Shown one piece after another: positions 51,907-60,560 of a DNA stretch of 64,000 nt. This DNA is from Tabrizicola thermarum (GTDB lineage Bacteria > Pseudomonadota > Alphaproteobacteria > Rhodobacterales > Rhodobacteraceae), in assembly GCF_003574395.1 (NCBI RefSeq), contig NZ_QMJY01000013.1:496001-560000 (forward strand), written 5' to 3'. Position numbers and translations under genes: made by a program. Position 1 is the first letter of the stretch, and every line of letters begins with the position of its first letter. The notes below the pieces were generated by a model. The model was given only the letters and a program-made list of their open reading frames with translations, was not told where the DNA came from and searched no databases.

Positions 51907-52953
51907 TCATTCCGGTTGATATCCGGCGATCAGCTGGTTCAGGCCCACCACGGCCCCCGTCGCGATCGCGGCCAGCGTCACCGGCCCCGACCAGGCCAGT
52001 GTCGCGAAACCCGTGACCCCCTGGCCGACCGAACAACCCATCGCCACCACTCCGCCGATCCCCATCAGCGCCGCGCCGCCAACCTGTCGGCCCAGTTCAC
52101 GCGGGTCCTCGCAGGCCTCCCAGCGGAACAGGCCGCGCAGCATTGACCCGATCAGCGAGCCCGCCATCACCCCCACGACCGAGCCGACCGAGAAGGTGAT
52201 CCCCCCCGCCGTCGAGGTCATCAGGAAGATCAGCGTCCGCCCGACCGGCGCGGTGAAGGATGGGCCCTCGACCCCGATCTCGCCCAGGCTTTCGGCAGCC
52301 AGCCAGCTGGTGCCGAGGAAACACCAAGCCACCGCCAGCCCCGCCGCCACGCCCCAGGCGATCTGGCGCGGGCGGGCGCGCAGACCAGGATGCGCCAAAC
52401 CCCAGACCAGGAAGCTCGCCGCGATGGCGACGATGACGACGGCGGGCGGCAGACCCAGTCGCCCGAGGTCATGCAGCATGCCCTGCGGCCCGGTCGCATC
52501 GGGCTGCGGAAAAAGCGTCACCCGCAGCGGCGCCAGGGGCCCCGACAGCGCGATCAAACCGAAGATGCCCATCACGACCACGACAACCAGCGACCGCAGA
52601 TCCCCGCCGCCAAAGCGCCCCAGGGCTCCGAAGCCGCAGTTTCCCGCCAGCGCCATGCCGTAGCCGAAGACCAGCCCGCCAAAGATCGAGGCGAAGGCAT
52701 TCCACTCGATCGCATGGTAGAATGTGGCACCCAGGTCGATCAGCCCGCCCATGGCGCCGAACTGGGTCGCCAGGATCGCGGTGCCCAACACCACGCCCCA
52801 AAGCCGCATCCGGGTCTGATCGCGGCCATAGACCGCCGATTCCAGCGCGCCCAGCGTGCAGAAATCGCCCAGCCGCGCGGCAAGCCCCAGCACCAGACCG
52901 CCCGCCAGACCGATGAGCGCCGCCAGCACTCCAACCGGGACCGATTCCAGCAT
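51907..52953 (-). CDS. soxT: YeeE/YedE-family sulfur transporter SoxT
   Basis: A 348-aa polytopic membrane protein of the YeeE/YedE (TsuA-like) family, which import thiosulfate or sulfur compounds. The conserved Cys motifs are present: RLGDFCTLGALESAVYG near 28-44, MALAGNCGFGALGRFGGGDL near 100-119, and MGIGGVVAMGCSVGQGVTGF near 300-320. It lies downstream of soxR on the same strand, the position of soxT in Paracoccus pantotrophus. It probably supplies a sulfur signal or substrate to the cytoplasm for SoxR. Confidence 0.9.
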   Translation of the reverse strand: MLESVPVGVLAALIGLAGGLVLGLAARLGDFCTLGALESAVYGRDQTRMRLWGVVLGTAILATQFGAMGGLIDLGATFYHAIEWNAFASIFGGLVFGYGMALAGNCGFGALGRFGGGDLRSLVVVVVMGIFGLIALSGPLAPLRVTLFPQPDATGPQGMLHDLGRLGLPPAVVIVAIAASFLVWGLAHPGLRARPRQIAWGVAAGLAVAWCFLGTSWLAAESLGEIGVEGPSFTAPVGRTLIFLMTSTAGGITFSVGSVVGVMAGSLIGSMLRGLFRWEACEDPRELGRQVGGAALMGIGGVVAMGCSVGQGVTGFATLAWSGPVTLAAIATGAVVGLNQLIAGYQPE

Positions 52954-52973
52954 CTCTCCCCCCCTCCGGCCGT

Positions 52974-53417
52974 TCAGCCGTGCTCTGTCCGGTAAAGCTG
53001 CGCCAGGACCTCGATCATCGCGGTGACCTTCGGATCCAGCAGCGAATAGTAGATCGCCTGCCCCTCGCGCCGCGCGCTGACCAGACCCTCCAGCCGTAGC
53101 CGGGCCAGTTGCTGACTGACGATAGCCTGCCGCGCCGACAGCAGGTTTTCAAGCTCGGTCACGCTCTTCGGTCCGGTCCGCAGGTGACACAGAATCGTGA
53201 GCCGCCCGTCATGCCCCATGGCCTTCAGCAGCGTCGCCGCCTGTTCGGCCCGCGCAATCAGCCCCGACAGATCGCAGCCCTCGGCGGGGCTGTCCTCTCC
53301 GTCCGTCGCATGAAGATCGCCATCCGCCAAAGCGCCGCTCCGCCTTCCCCCCGCACCGTTATTGCGTGCCGCCGGTGCAAAGGGCAACCCGCCTGACGCA
53401 TGGAACCGCGATTCCAT
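52974..53417 (-). CDS. soxR: ArsR-type sulfur-oxidation repressor SoxR
   Basis: A 147-aa winged-helix repressor of the BigR/SqrR/SoxR branch (LLKAMGHDGRLTILCHLRTG, SARQAIVSQQLARLRLEGLV, ARREGQAIYYSLLDP). It should repress the sox genes until sulfane sulfur modifies its cysteines. Only two Cys are present: Cys48 in the N-terminal extension and Cys77 in LTILC. The C-terminal Cys used by BigR/SqrR to form the polysulfide link is absent (end VLAQLYRTEHG). The 45-residue N-terminal extension may be overestimated, since the start is not fixed by a strong ribosome site. It lies between soxS and soxT. Confidence 0.88.
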   Translation of the reverse strand: MESRFHASGGLPFAPAARNNGAGGRRSGALADGDLHATDGEDSPAEGCDLSGLIARAEQAATLLKAMGHDGRLTILCHLRTGPKSVTELENLLSARQAIVSQQLARLRLEGLVSARREGQAIYYSLLDPKVTAMIEVLAQLYRTEHG

Positions 53418-53438
53418 GGCGCAGGCGGCCTTGGCGCC

Positions 53439-53798
53439 TCAGTCCGCCGCGGTTTCGGCAATCAGCCCGGCCAGCAGCGGCCAGAAGAAATCCGCCCCCG
53501 GATAGCCTTCGATCCGGCCGGTTTCCGCCCCGTCCTCGACCAGCACGAAGGTCGGCGTGAAGACCGGAGAAGAGATCAGCGACAGGTCCCCCGGCAGAGG
53601 ATCGCGTAGTTGCAGCCGACGCAGCGGCGCCGCCCTGCCTTCGTCGGTCAGGGGATACTGCGGGGCGATCTCTTCGTTCCAGCGCGCGCAATAGATGCAG
53701 CCGGGCTGTTCGAACATCAGAAGCTGTAAGTCGCCCGCCGCAGCCGCGACCCCGGACACCGCAAGAAACGCCGAAGCCAGAAGGGCCGGATACGCCAC
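53439..53798 (-). CDS. soxS: Periplasmic thioredoxin-like protein SoxS
   Basis: A 119-aa exported thioredoxin-fold protein. A GTG at 53798 gives the signal peptide AYPALLASAFLAVSGVAAAA; the longer open frame enters the promoter region. The active site is GCIYC (Cys34, Cys37). In Paracoccus, SoxS keeps SoxY in its active thiol state. SSPVFTPTFVLVEDGAETGR includes the conserved cis-Pro segment. It diverges from soxV across an 85-bp control region. Confidence 0.92.
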   Translation of the reverse strand: MAYPALLASAFLAVSGVAAAAGDLQLLMFEQPGCIYCARWNEEIAPQYPLTDEGRAAPLRRLQLRDPLPGDLSLISSPVFTPTFVLVEDGAETGRIEGYPGADFFWPLLAGLIAETAAD

Positions 53799-53817
53799 GT
53801 TGACAGCCCCATAGAAA

Positions 53818-53829
53818 GATAGAACTATC
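53818..53829. promoter_or_regulatory. Candidate SoxR operator in the soxS-soxV gap
   Basis: GATAG-AA-CTATC (53818-53829) is a perfect 5-bp inverted repeat, followed by CTATATA, in an AT-rich patch within GC-rich DNA. In Paracoccus pantotrophus, SoxR binds this same intergenic region (soxS-soxV) and the soxW-soxX region. Related CTATAT halves occur in the soxW-soxX gap here. Assignment is by position and symmetry. Confidence 0.55.
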
Positions 53830-53883
53830 GCTATATACCTTTGCCGCTCCGGCAAGGCAACGCTTCCCTGGGGAGGAGGGGCG

Positions 53884-54621
53884 ATGCTGGACATTTCCTT
53901 CGGCGGTGCAGCTCTGGCGGGGCTTCTGTCCTTCCTGTCGCCCTGCATCCTGCCGATGGTGCCGTTCTACTTGTCCTACATGGCGGGTCTTTCGGTGCGC
54001 GAACTGCGCGAAGGCGGCACCATCGCCCCCGGCGCGCGCGGGCGGCTGGTGGTGCAGGCGCTGGCCTTCGCCATCGGCGTGACCACGATCTTCGTGCTGC
54101 TAGGCCTCGGCGCCACGGCGCTCGGTCGAAGCTTCGCCCAGTGGCGCGAGCCCCTGTCCTATGTCGCCGCAGCGGTACTGATCGTCTTCGGGCTGCATTT
54201 CCTCGGGATCTTCCGCATCGGTCTTCTCTACCGCGAGGCCCGCGTCGAAAGCGCCGGCAACCCCCGCACCCTGGCCGGGGCCTATCTGATGGGGTTGGCC
54301 TTCGGTTTCGGCTGGACGCCCTGCGTCGGCCCGGCGCTGGCCGCGATCCTCATGGTCGCCAGCGGCATGGGAGACCTGTGGCGGGGCGGAATGCTGCTTC
54401 TGGTCTACGGGCTGGCGATGACCCTGCCCTTCGTCCTTGCCGCGTTCTTCGCCGGGCCCTTCCTCGCCTGGGTCTCCCGCCACCGCGCGCTGATGGGACA
54501 TGTCGAAAAGGCGATGGGCGTGATGCTGATTGTCTTCGGCCTCCTCATCGCCACCAACACCGTCAACCTGATCGCCGACTGGATGATCCGCAATTTCGAC
54601 TGGTCTCTGACCCTGACCTGA
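53884..54621 (+). CDS. soxV: CcdA-type thiol transporter SoxV
   Basis: SoxV moves reducing equivalents from cytoplasmic thioredoxin across the inner membrane to SoxW. The 245-aa protein has six predicted helices and the two transmembrane Cys of the CcdA family, Cys21 (SFLSPCILPMVPFYLS) and Cys147 (GFGWTPCVGPALAAIL). A strong GGGGAGGAGGGG site precedes the ATG. soxW follows after 11 nt. Confidence 0.96.
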   Translation: MLDISFGGAALAGLLSFLSPCILPMVPFYLSYMAGLSVRELREGGTIAPGARGRLVVQALAFAIGVTTIFVLLGLGATALGRSFAQWREPLSYVAAAVLIVFGLHFLGIFRIGLLYREARVESAGNPRTLAGAYLMGLAFGFGWTPCVGPALAAILMVASGMGDLWRGGMLLLVYGLAMTLPFVLAAFFAGPFLAWVSRHRALMGHVEKAMGVMLIVFGLLIATNTVNLIADWMIRNFDWSLTLT

Positions 54622-54632
54622 AAGGAGCCGCC

Positions 54633-55190
54633 ATGCTGCGCCGCCTGACCCTCGCCTTCGCCCTTGCACTGTCCACGCCTGCCTTCGCCGTCGAACTGGG
54701 CGACGACGGGCTGCACAAGCCCGCCTGGCTGCGCGAGACCTTCAAGGATCTGCGCGACGACCTGGCCGAGGCCAATGCCGAGGGCAAGCGCCTGATGCTG
54801 ATCTTCGAACAGCGCGGCTGCATCTACTGCACCGAAATGCACGAGAAGATCCTGACCGATCCCGCGATCGAGACGCTGATCCGCGACCACTATTTCGTCG
54901 TGCAGATGAACCTCTTCGGCGATGTCGAAGTGACCGACTTCGACGGCACCACGCTGTCGGAAAAGCAGATGGCGCTGCGCTGGGGGGTGATGTTCACGCC
55001 CACGCTGATCTTCCTGCCCGAAGAGGTGCCCGAGGGCGCCACCACGCCGGACGTTGCCGTGGCGATGATGCCGGGCGGCTTCGGCAAGGAAATGACCGAG
55101 GCGCTGCTGATCTGGGTCCGCGACCACGGCTATGACACCGGCGAGAACTTCCAGAAATTCGTCGCCGAACGCATGAGCCAGGGCAACTGA
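54633..55190 (+). CDS. soxW: Periplasmic thioredoxin SoxW
   Basis: A 185-aa exported protein with signal peptide MLRRLTLAFALALSTPAFA and thioredoxin active site GCIYC (Cys63, Cys66). The conserved VMFTPTLIFLPEE carries the cis-Pro. It receives electrons from SoxV and keeps Sox proteins reduced. The start is at 54633 with AAAGGAG upstream. A 112-bp regulatory gap separates it from soxX. Confidence 0.95.
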   Translation: MLRRLTLAFALALSTPAFAVELGDDGLHKPAWLRETFKDLRDDLAEANAEGKRLMLIFEQRGCIYCTEMHEKILTDPAIETLIRDHYFVVQMNLFGDVEVTDFDGTTLSEKQMALRWGVMFTPTLIFLPEEVPEGATTPDVAVAMMPGGFGKEMTEALLIWVRDHGYDTGENFQKFVAERMSQGN

Positions 55191-55216
55191 CCGTCAGCCA
55201 GAATCCTAGGGACATA

Positions 55217-55240
55217 GGAATATAGGGTTCCTGCTATATT
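55217..55240. promoter_or_regulatory. Candidate SoxR operator in the soxW-soxX gap
   Basis: Two overlapping inverted repeats: AGGAA (55217-55221) with TTCCT (55229-55233), and ATATAG (55221-55226) with CTATAT (55235-55240). They lie upstream of soxX, which starts the main sox operon, and echo the ATAG/CTAT halves at 53818-53829. This is the second place where SoxR binds in Paracoccus. It probably overlaps the promoter for soxXYZABCDEF. Confidence 0.55.
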
Positions 55241-55302
55241 TTTCTTGCCCGACTCCGGATTCCTTCGCATACTGCATACGGAGGAATACTGGGAGGAACA
55301 CC

Positions 55303-55776
55303 ATGAAGCGCCAGCTGTGGCTGGTGGTTGCGACGGGTCTGTCTGTCGCGGCCCCGGCATCGGGTGAGGTTGCCCCGAAAGACGTGCACTACAACGAGGG
55401 AAAGGTGGAAACCTCTCTCACCGGCGTGCCGGGCGATCCGGCGAACGGCATCAAGGTGATGACCACCAACGCCCTGGGCAACTGCGTGGCCTGCCACACG
55501 ATCGCGGCCCTGCCCGACGTGCAGTTTCCCGGCAATATCGCTCCGCCGCTGGACGGTGTGGCCAGCCGCTGGAGCGAGCCGGAACTGCGCGGGATCGTCG
55601 CCAACGCCAAGATGACTTTCGACGGCAGCTTCATGCCCGCCTTCTACAAGACAGAAGGCTTCATCCGTCCGGGTGCGGGCTACACCGGCAAGGCACCCGA
55701 AGGCGACTTGCCGCCGATCCTGACCGCCCAGCAGATCGAGGATGTGGTCGCCTACCTTCTCACCCTCAAGGAATGA
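55303..55776 (+). CDS. soxX: Sulfur-oxidising cytochrome c SoxX
   Basis: SoxX is the monohaem subunit of the SoxXA enzyme that attaches thiosulfate to the SoxY cysteine. The 157-aa precursor has a signal peptide (residues 1-22), one haem site CVACH (61-65) and a distal axial Met near 111 (GSFMPAFYKTEGF). The C-terminal helix ILTAQQIEDVVAYLLTLKE is typical. The ATG has GGGAGGAA upstream. Confidence 0.97.
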   Translation: MKRQLWLVVATGLSVAAPASGEVAPKDVHYNEGKVETSLTGVPGDPANGIKVMTTNALGNCVACHTIAALPDVQFPGNIAPPLDGVASRWSEPELRGIVANAKMTFDGSFMPAFYKTEGFIRPGAGYTGKAPEGDLPPILTAQQIEDVVAYLLTLKE

Positions 55777-55811
55777 CGGCCGCAAGGGCCCAAAACGACA
55801 GGAGATTTCCC

Positions 55812-56231
55812 GTGACCCTCAGCAGACGCAAAGCCCTATCGCTTGGCCTTGGCGGCATCGCATTCGCCGCGATGCCCGGACTTTCGGCCGCCGCCACACT
55901 GGAAGAGCTGACCGCCGCCTTCGCTGGCGGGGCAACCCCGGGCACCGACGGCATCACGCTGACGACCCCGGAAATCGCCGAGAACGGCAATACCGTGCCG
56001 GTCTCGGTTGACGCACCCGGAGCTGTGGCGATCGCCCTCTTCGCTTCGGGCAACCCCGAACCGGCGGTGGCTACCTTCACCTTCGGCCCCGCCGCGGGGC
56101 GCCAGTTCGCCGCCACCCGCATCCGTCTGGCCAAGACCCAGGACGTGATCGCCATGGCCAGGATGGCCGATGGCTCGATCGTTCAGGCCCAGGCTACCGT
56201 CAAGGTCACCATCGGCGGCTGCGGCGGCTGA
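55812..56231 (+). CDS. soxY: Sulfur carrier protein SoxY
   Basis: SoxY carries sulfur intermediates on the Cys of its C-terminal GGCGG arm, visible here as the last residues (Cys137 of 139). The GTG start at 55812 has AGGAGA upstream and gives a twin-arginine signal (LSRRKALSLGLGGIAFAAMP). The protein has the immunoglobulin-like SoxY fold (VPVSVDAPGAVAIALFASGN). It overlaps none and is 18 nt from soxZ. Confidence 0.96.
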   Translation: MTLSRRKALSLGLGGIAFAAMPGLSAAATLEELTAAFAGGATPGTDGITLTTPEIAENGNTVPVSVDAPGAVAIALFASGNPEPAVATFTFGPAAGRQFAATRIRLAKTQDVIAMARMADGSIVQAQATVKVTIGGCGG

Positions 56232-56249
56232 GAAAGCAGGAGAAACACA

Positions 56250-56579
56250 ATGGTCGAAGAAGTCAAACCCCGCGTCAAGACGCCCAAATCCGCGGCCGCC
56301 GGTGAGGTCGTCACCATCAAGGCGCTGATCTCGCACCCGATGGAATCGGGCCAGCGCAAGGGTGCTGACGGCAACCTGATCCCGCGCCGGATCATCAACC
56401 GCTTCACCTGCGATCTGAACGGGGTCAACGTGATCGACGTGGCCATCGACCCGGCCGTGTCCACCAACCCCTATTTCGAATTCGACGCCAAGGTCGACGC
56501 GGCCGGCGAATTCAAGTTCACCTGGTACGACGATGACGGCTCGATCTACGAGGACGTCAAGCCGATCGCGATCGGCTGA
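56250..56579 (+). CDS. soxZ: SoxY-binding protein SoxZ
   Basis: A 109-aa partner of SoxY, without its own signal (co-exported with SoxY via TAT). Family sequence: PRVKTPKSAAAGEVVTIKAL, ISHPMESGQRKGADGNLIPR and FKFTWYDDDGSIYEDVKPIA. The SoxYZ heterodimer is the substrate of SoxXA, SoxB and SoxCD, all encoded next. Confidence 0.97.
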   Translation: MVEEVKPRVKTPKSAAAGEVVTIKALISHPMESGQRKGADGNLIPRRIINRFTCDLNGVNVIDVAIDPAVSTNPYFEFDAKVDAAGEFKFTWYDDDGSIYEDVKPIAIG

Positions 56580-56606
56580 CGGTCTGGCTCAGGGGAGGAG
56601 ACAGCC

Positions 56607-57467
56607 ATGCACCGCACAGCCACGACAGTTGCCGCCCTCGGCCTCGCCCTTGCCGGGGCGGCCTTCGCCGATCCGGTCGAGGATACGCTGGTGATCGAGG
56701 CCGGCGACGGCTCGACCATCGAGATCGTGACCAAGGCCCCTGCGCCCGAGCATCTCAAGGATGTGATGGACTGGGTCTATTCCGGCTGGCACTACCGCGA
56801 GGACGAGACGCGGGCCCTGGAACGCGACGATTTCGACAATCCCGGCATGGTCTATGTCGATCGCGGTCTGGACATGTGGAATGCCGCCATCGGCAAGGGC
56901 GGCGAAAGCTGCGCCGGTTGCCATCAGGGGCCGGAAAGCATGGCGGGCCTGCGCGCCGTCACCCCGCGCGTCGATGAGAAGACGGGCAAGCTGATGACGG
57001 TCGAAAGCTACGTCAACGAATGCGTGACCGAACGCATGGGGCTGGAAGCCTGGAACTGGACCGGCAACGAGATGAAGGACATGCTGGCCCTGATCTCGAT
57101 GCAGTCGCGCGGGATGCCGGTGAATGTCGCCATCGACGGCGCGGCCGCACCCTTCTGGGAAAAGGGCAAGGAGATCTATTACACCCGTTTCGGTCAGCTC
57201 GAGATGTCCTGCGCCTCCTGCCACGAGGACAACCAGGGCAAGTTCATCCGCGCTGACCATCTGTCCCAGGGCCAGATCAACGGCTTCCCGACCTATCGTC
57301 TGAAGGATGCGGGCATCCTGTCGGCCCAACAGCGGTTTGTCGGCTGCGTCCGCGACACCAGGGCCGAGACCTTCAAGGCCGGCTCGGACGAGTTCACGGC
57401 GCTGGAACTTTACGTCGCCTCGCGCGGCAACGGGCTGTCGGTCGAAGGCGTCGCCGTACGCCACTAG
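56607..57467 (+). CDS. soxA: Dihaem cytochrome c SoxA
   Basis: SoxA is the catalytic subunit of SoxXA. The 286-aa precursor has a signal peptide (about 1-21) and two haem sites, CAGCH (102-106) and CASCH (202-206), as in Paracoccus and Rhodovulum. The active-site persulfide Cys is near residue 247 (FVGCVRDTRAE). It ends 121 nt before soxB; that gap holds no gene. Confidence 0.97.
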   Translation: MHRTATTVAALGLALAGAAFADPVEDTLVIEAGDGSTIEIVTKAPAPEHLKDVMDWVYSGWHYREDETRALERDDFDNPGMVYVDRGLDMWNAAIGKGGESCAGCHQGPESMAGLRAVTPRVDEKTGKLMTVESYVNECVTERMGLEAWNWTGNEMKDMLALISMQSRGMPVNVAIDGAAAPFWEKGKEIYYTRFGQLEMSCASCHEDNQGKFIRADHLSQGQINGFPTYRLKDAGILSAQQRFVGCVRDTRAETFKAGSDEFTALELYVASRGNGLSVEGVAVRH

Positions 57468-57588
57468 ACCTGCGGGGGCGGTCGCCGATCCTCCCAAGCG
57501 GCCGCCCGCCGACCCACACTGCATGACCGTCCGGTCAGACGCGCCTGCGCGAACCGGACCGGCATGACCTGCAACCAAGGAGAACGGG

Positions 57589-59280
57589 ATGACCACCCGG
57601 CGCGAATTTCTGCAAGCCTCTCTCGCCGCCTCGGCGATCTACGGGGCGTCCGGCTTTGGCAACTGGTCGCGCCTGGCCGCGCAGCAGGCGCTGAGCCAGG
57701 ACCAGTTGCTACAGTTCGAAGACTTCGGCAACCTGACCCTGATCCACGTCACCGACGTCCACGCCCAGCTTCGGCCGATCTGGTTCCGGGAGCCGGAATG
57801 GAACCTCGGAGTGGGCGAGGCGAAGGGCCGGCCGCCGCATGTCGTGGGCAAGGCCTTCCAGCAGATGTTCGGCATCGCCCCCGGCAGCCCCGAAGGCTAT
57901 GCCCTGACCTACGAGGATTTCGCTGCGCTTGGACGGACCTACGGCCGGATGGGCGGGATGGACCGCGTGGCCACCGTGGTCAAGGCGATCCGTGCCGCGC
58001 GGCCCGAAAGCCTGCTCCTGGACGGCGGCGACACCTGGCACGGCTCGATGACCAGCTTCCTGACCAGGGGGCAGGATATGGTCAACGTGATGAACGCCCT
58101 TGGCGTCGATGCGATGACCAGCCACTGGGAATGGACTTTCGGCACCGCCCGCGTGCAGGAGATCGTGGAAAGACTGCCCTTCCCTTTCCTCGGTGCCAAC
58201 ATCTTCGATGCCGAATGGGACGAACCCGCCTTCGAGCCCTACCGCATCTTCGACCGCGCCGGCCTGCGCGTCGCGGTGATCGGCCAGGCCTTCCCCTACA
58301 TGCCCATCGCCAACCCGCGCTGGATGTTCCCGGAATACTCCTTCGGCATCCGCGAGGAACGGATGCAGCAGGTGGTGGACGAGGCCCGTGCCGAGGGCGT
58401 CGATCTGGTCGTCTGCCTGTCGCACAACGGCTTTGACGTGGACAGAAAGATGGCCAGCCGCGTCACCGGCATCGACGTGATCCTGACCGGCCACACCCAT
58501 GACGCGATCCCCGAGCCGGTGCTCGTGGGGCAGACCATCCTCATCGCCTCCGGCAGCCACGGCAAGTTCGTCTCCCGCGTCGATCTGGACGTGCGGGACG
58601 GCAGGATGATGGGCTTCCGCCACAAGCTGATCCCCATCTTCTCGGACGTCATCACCCCCGACCCGGACATGGCCACCCTGATCGAGACCGAACGCGCACC
58701 CTTCAAGGCCGAGCTCGAGGAGGTCGTCGGCCAGACCGAAAGCCTGCTCTACCGGCGCGGCAATTTCCAGGGCACCTGGGACGACCTGATCTGCGATGCC
58801 GTCCGGGTGGAACGCGACGTGCAGATCGCGCTGTCGCCCGGCGTGCGCTGGGGCGCCTCGCTTCTGCCTGGTGACCCGATCACGCGTGAGGACATCCACA
58901 ACGTCACCACCATGACCTACGGCCAGGTCTATCGGACCGAGATGACCGGCGAGATGCTGAAGACGATCCTCGAGGACGTGGCCGACAACATCTTCAACCC
59001 CGATCCCTATTACCAGCAGGGCGGCGACATGGTGCGCGTCGGCGGCATGGGCTTTGCCTGCGACGTGTCCCGGACCATCGGAAACCGGATCAGCGACATG
59101 GTGCTGCTGGAGACCGGCGAGCCGATCGACCCCGCGAAGTCCTACACCGTCGGCGGCTGGGCCAGCGTGAACGAAGGCACCGAAGGCCCCCAGATCTGGG
59201 ACCTGGTGGAAGCCCATGTCCGCAAGCTCGGCACCGTCCGGCTCGACCCCAACCCCTCGGTCCGCGTGACCGGGATCTGA
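57589..59280 (+). CDS. soxB: SoxB, dimanganese sulfate thiohydrolase
   Basis: SoxB hydrolyses sulfate off the SoxY-S-sulfonate. The 563-aa precursor has a TAT signal (TRREFLQASLAASAIYGA). Metal-site motifs of the 5'-nucleotidase fold: HVTDVHAQ (Asp56, His58), LLLDGGDTWHGS, FLGANIFD, and LTGHTHDAIPEP. The C-terminal domain shows YGQVYRTEMTGEML. AAGGAGAA is upstream of the ATG. It is the common marker gene of thiosulfate oxidation. Confidence 0.98.
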   Translation: MTTRREFLQASLAASAIYGASGFGNWSRLAAQQALSQDQLLQFEDFGNLTLIHVTDVHAQLRPIWFREPEWNLGVGEAKGRPPHVVGKAFQQMFGIAPGSPEGYALTYEDFAALGRTYGRMGGMDRVATVVKAIRAARPESLLLDGGDTWHGSMTSFLTRGQDMVNVMNALGVDAMTSHWEWTFGTARVQEIVERLPFPFLGANIFDAEWDEPAFEPYRIFDRAGLRVAVIGQAFPYMPIANPRWMFPEYSFGIREERMQQVVDEARAEGVDLVVCLSHNGFDVDRKMASRVTGIDVILTGHTHDAIPEPVLVGQTILIASGSHGKFVSRVDLDVRDGRMMGFRHKLIPIFSDVITPDPDMATLIETERAPFKAELEEVVGQTESLLYRRGNFQGTWDDLICDAVRVERDVQIALSPGVRWGASLLPGDPITREDIHNVTTMTYGQVYRTEMTGEMLKTILEDVADNIFNPDPYYQQGGDMVRVGGMGFACDVSRTIGNRISDMVLLETGEPIDPAKSYTVGGWASVNEGTEGPQIWDLVEAHVRKLGTVRLDPNPSVRVTGI

Positions 59281-59300
59281 CCAGAAGGAACGTTCGCCAG

Positions 59301-60560
59301 ATGACCGACGAACCCGTCACCAGCCGCCGCGCCTTCCTGGCCGGCACTGCCGCCGCCGGGGCTGGCCTTGCGGCCAGCGCCGCCGGGGCGCAAACCCCCG
59401 ATCCGCTGATTACCGAAGTGCAGGAATGGGCCAGCGTGTTCGGCGACCCGGTCGATGCCACGCCCTACGGCATGCCGATCGAATTCGAATCCCATGTCGT
59501 GCGCCGCAATGTCGAATGGCTGACCGAAAGCACTGCCTCCTCGATCAACTTCACGCCGATCCACGCGCTGGAAGGCACGATCACGCCCCAGGGCTGCGCC
59601 TTCGAACGGCACCACTCCGGCGCGATCAGCCTGTCGAAACAGGACTACCGGCTGATGATCAACGGGCTGGTGGAAAGGCCCCTGGTCTTCACCTTCGACG
59701 ACCTGCTGCGCTTCCCGCGCCAGATCACCACCGCCTTCTGCGAATGTGCGGCGAACGGCGGGATGGAATGGGGCGGGGCGCAGCTGGAAGGCTGCCAGTT
59801 CACGCAAGGCATGATCCACAACATGGAATACACCGGCGTGATGCTGCGCGACCTTCAGGCCGAGGCAGGCGTCAAGCCCGAAGGCAAGTGGATCTATGTC
59901 GAAGGCGCCGATGCCTCGTCCAACGGCCGCTCGATCCCGCTGGAAAAGGCGCTGGATGACGTGATGGTCGCCTTCTTCGCCAATGGCGAGGCCTTGCGCA
60001 AGGAACATGGCTACCCCGTGCGGCTGGTGGTGCCGGGCTGGGAAGGCAACATGTGGGTCAAGTGGCTGCGCCGGATCGCGGTCTATGACCAGGCGGTGGA
60101 AAGCCGCGAGGAGACCTCGAAATACACTGACCTGATGCCCGACGGCCGGGCGCGGAAATGGACCTGGGTGATGGATGCGAAATCCGTCATCACCTCGCCC
60201 TCCCCGCAGGCTCCGATCCGCCACGGCAAGGGGCCGCTGGTCATCACCGGGCTTGCCTGGTCGGGGCATGGCAAGATCACCCGCGTCGATGTCTCGGTGG
60301 ACGGCGGCAATACCTGGACCCCGGCCCGGCTGACCGGCGACGTGAAGTCCAAGGCGCTGACCCGCTTCCACCACGACATGGTCTGGGACGGGTCCGAGAT
60401 GTTCATCATGTCCCGCGCCGTGGACGAGACCGGCTATGTCCAGCCCACGAAACAGGCCCTGCGCGAGATCCGCGGGCTGAACAACGTCTATCACAACAAC
60501 GGCATCCAGGTCTGGTGGGTGCGCGCCGACGGAGAGGTCGAGAATGTCGAAATCGCCTGA
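59301..60560 (+). CDS. soxC: Sulfane dehydrogenase molybdenum subunit SoxC
   Basis: SoxC, with the cytochrome SoxD, oxidises the outer sulfur on SoxY to sulfone. The 419-aa protein has a TAT signal ([19 protein letters not shown]), the sulfite-oxidase-type Mo domain ([20 protein letters not shown] and [13 protein letters not shown]) and a C-terminal dimerisation domain ([20 protein letters not shown]). It needs molybdopterin; moaD and moaE are elsewhere in this window. Its last 17 nt overlap soxD. Confidence 0.97.
   Translation: MTDEPVTSRRAFLAGTAAAGAGLAASAAGAQTPDPLITEVQEWASVFGDPVDATPYGMPIEFESHVVRRNVEWLTESTASSINFTPIHALEGTITPQGCAFERHHSGAISLSKQDYRLMINGLVERPLVFTFDDLLRFPRQITTAFCECAANGGMEWGGAQLEGCQFTQGMIHNMEYTGVMLRDLQAEAGVKPEGKWIYVEGADASSNGRSIPLEKALDDVMVAFFANGEALRKEHGYPVRLVVPGWEGNMWVKWLRRIAVYDQAVESREETSKYTDLMPDGRARKWTWVMDAKSVITSPSPQAPIRHGKGPLVITGLAWSGHGKITRVDVSVDGGNTWTPARLTGDVKSKALTRFHHDMVWDGSEMFIMSRAVDETGYVQPTKQALREIRGLNNVYHNNGIQVWWVRADGEVENVEIA

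Noticed and set aside
51728-51919. Small open frame between the IS and soxT
   Set aside because: It starts inside the IS end, has no ribosome site and no recognisable sequence; it reads through the FNR-like site and the soxT 3' end.
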